Assembly: GCA_002451015.1 (NCBI GenBank)
Contig: DKBB01000361.1
Location: 1-15,012, forward strand
Length of the DNA: 15,012 nt
Source of the DNA: Acidobacteria bacterium UBA6911
Lineage (GTDB): Bacteria; Acidobacteriota; UBA6911
Reading direction: 5' to 3'
Below, piece after piece: positions 14,017-15,012 of the stretch. The notes under the pieces were generated by a model. The model was given only the letters and a program-made list of their open reading frames with translations. It searched no databases and was not told the DNA's origin. The position numbers and the translations under genes are program-made. Within the stretch, counting starts at the first letter, position 1. Every line of letters begins with the position of its first letter.

Positions 14017-14377
14017 TTCCCAATTGTAACGGGGAAAAGTAGTAAAACTTCATAATCAACATTTAGTTTTTCCGAGCAACTGATTCATTCTATCTCCCGG
14101 AAAGGCTGATTGGGTCCCACTCTCAATAAATACAGACATCGCTTTAATATCCTCTCTGAAAGGTGGTAATAATGACGGTTATCTTAGCACTATTCTTGCG
14201 TGATTGTCCCGAAGTCGCGTTATGAGACATAAGCACATTTCAGGACCGTAATCCTACTTATCTGATCTCTGCCGACTGCACGGCGGCAGACTTCTTGATC
14301 CCGATCTGAAACTCAATAAAATTATTCTCTGTGCACAAAAAGCTGGCCGTCAGCCGTGGTATATGTAGAGGGAGGAT
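14017..14377. other. Spacer before the sigma factor with repeat copy C
   Basis: No supported gene. It holds repeat copy C at 14205-14237. A 17-codon frame from ATG 14172 (AAAGGTGG just ahead) ends inside that repeat and reads MTVILALFLRDCPEVAL; it may be chance. The region must also carry the promoters for the divergent propeller gene and the sigma factor. Confidence 0.45.
14205..14237 (+). repeat. Dispersed hairpin repeat, copy C
   Basis: Core GAAGTCGCGTTA (14211-14222), one base different from copy A and one from copy B. Arms TGTC (14205-14208) and GACA (14226-14229) pair, and outer GTG (14200-14202) pairs with CAC (14234-14236). Arms differ in sequence from copies A and B while the hairpin potential remains. 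Confidence 0.65.
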
Positions 14378-14848
14378 ATGAAGCATTCTTTTCACGAAAC
14401 GCTGAAACAGTTTTATGAGACCAATAAACAGGGATTGTTTACCTATGCTCTTTCTCTCACCCGGGATGCTTCAGCGGCTGAAGATGCAGTGCAAACTGCT
14501 GTGTTCAGTATTTTGAAACGAACACGACTTCCACGGGATCTTCGCCCCTATGTGTTTCGAGCGGTCCGTAACGCTGCAATCGACATGAGGCGGAAAGACA
14601 CCGCACAAGAAGGAATTTTCATCGAAGAAAACGGTAACTCATGCAATCCACTTGACACCCGGATGCTCAACCAGTGCCTTGAACAGCTCCCTGATGAGCA
14701 GCGGGAAACTGTTGTAATGAAGGCCGTTGTCGGGCTGACCTTCTCGGAAATCTCCCGCCTACACAAAAAACCGATCAATACGGTGACATCCCGTTACCGC
14801 CGGGCCATCGAAAAGATGCGGTCCCTCATTGGAGATAACAATGTTTGA
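14378..14848 (+). CDS. ECF-type RNA polymerase sigma factor
   Basis: This 156-residue protein starts at ATG 14378, directly after a GGAGG (14371-14375). Residues 8-75 are sigma region 2 (FTYALSLTRDASAAEDAVQTAVFSILKR...FRAVRNAAIDMRRKD), which binds the core enzyme and -10 DNA. Residues 97-150 are region 4 with helix-turn-helix (LPDEQRETVVMKAVVGLTFSEISRL...INTVTSRYRRAIEKM), which reads the -35 box. It lacks region 1 and most of region 3, as usual for the extracytoplasmic-function group. Overlap by eight bases with the next frame suggests that a membrane-bound regulator is made with it. The target genes are not visible. Confidence 0.95.
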   Translation: MKHSFHETLKQFYETNKQGLFTYALSLTRDASAAEDAVQTAVFSILKRTRLPRDLRPYVFRAVRNAAIDMRRKDTAQEGIFIEENGNSCNPLDTRMLNQCLEQLPDEQRETVVMKAVVGLTFSEISRLHKKPINTVTSRYRRAIEKMRSLIGDNNV

Positions 14849-15012
14849 GAAAATACTTCGAAAAGCACCATTGGTGGAGCCGTCCGCTGAGTTTGACCTT
14901 AAGATCCGGGCACTGATCGAAGAGTCTGGTTATAACCGGAAACGTTCATTAGGGCAATCCGTGCCACTATGGATGAGCGCCGTCGCTTGCATTATTTTTG
15001 CCCTGCTCGGAT
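14841..15012 (+). CDS. Partial membrane protein, probable anti-sigma partner, runs off the right edge
   Basis: A frame starts at ATG 14841 with GGAG at 14831-14834 and overlaps the sigma gene's last codons. The visible 57 residues are a charged N-terminal part (MFEKILRKAPLVEPSAEFDL...IEESGYNRKR) followed by the beginning of a hydrophobic segment (SAVACIIFALLG). A short cytoplasmic part and a TM helix directly downstream of an ECF sigma gene is the usual arrangement of an anti-sigma factor. No HxxxCxxC zinc motif is seen in the visible part, so a ZAS-type domain is unlikely. The C-terminus is outside the window. Confidence 0.75.
   Translation, partial: MFEKILRKAPLVEPSAEFDLKIRALIEESGYNRKRSLGQSVPLWMSAVACIIFALLG

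Overview
This is a bacterial chromosomal window with loosely packed genes, long AT-rich spacers, several lipoproteins or secreted proteins, and signs of gene decay. The sequence does not fix the organism. Lipoproteins, a PQQ-like propeller protein with a 'WPQFRGPNSSG' start, FG-GAP/VCBS-type repeats, a Pkn-type kinase remnant and an ECF sigma factor fit a Gram-negative, probably uncultured lineage (Planctomycetes, Lentisphaerae, Acidobacteria or Hydrogenedentes-like). That placement is inference only.

Layout. The left edge holds the 3' half of a tRNA that looks like tRNA-Phe(GAA), then about 500 bases with small hairpins. A large secreted or lipid-anchored protein with two DUF5011-like Ig domains follows (552-2372). 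About 1.2 kb without a convincing intact gene comes next (2373-3569): a decayed-looking GC-rich stretch, then a palindrome-rich leader. The centrepiece is a compact three-gene operon at 3570-7701: a signal-peptide/one-TM protein ending in nine ACHX tetrapeptides plus one ACVS, a radical SAM/SPASM enzyme with an N-terminal PqqD-like segment, and a four-TM protein. Then come a minus-strand FG-GAP lipoprotein, a protein kinase cut off inside its N-lobe, a zinc-ribbon membrane protein (+), a SnoaL-like lipoprotein (-), a class I methyltransferase (+), a PQQ-like propeller protein (-), an ECF sigma factor (+) and the start of a probable anti-sigma/membrane partner that runs off the right edge.

How the genes may work together. 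The ACHX protein, the radical SAM enzyme and the membrane protein are almost certainly one unit. The stop codon of the first overlaps the start codon of the second, and the ribosome binding site of the enzyme is built from the glycine codons that end its partner. The repeat tail is predicted to stay in the cytoplasm, where a radical SAM enzyme could modify it. This resembles ribosomally made, post-translationally modified peptide systems, except that the target is the C-terminus of a large membrane protein. This is the best candidate for a poorly described system. The sigma factor and the following gene form a second translationally coupled pair.

A dispersed repeat with a 12-base core (GAAGTCGCGWTA-like) occurs three times on the + strand, at 11614, 12505 and 14211. 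It sits inside imperfect hairpins whose arms differ between copies. Two copies flank the methyltransferase gene and one lies ahead of the sigma factor. This points to a small structured element or mobile repeat.
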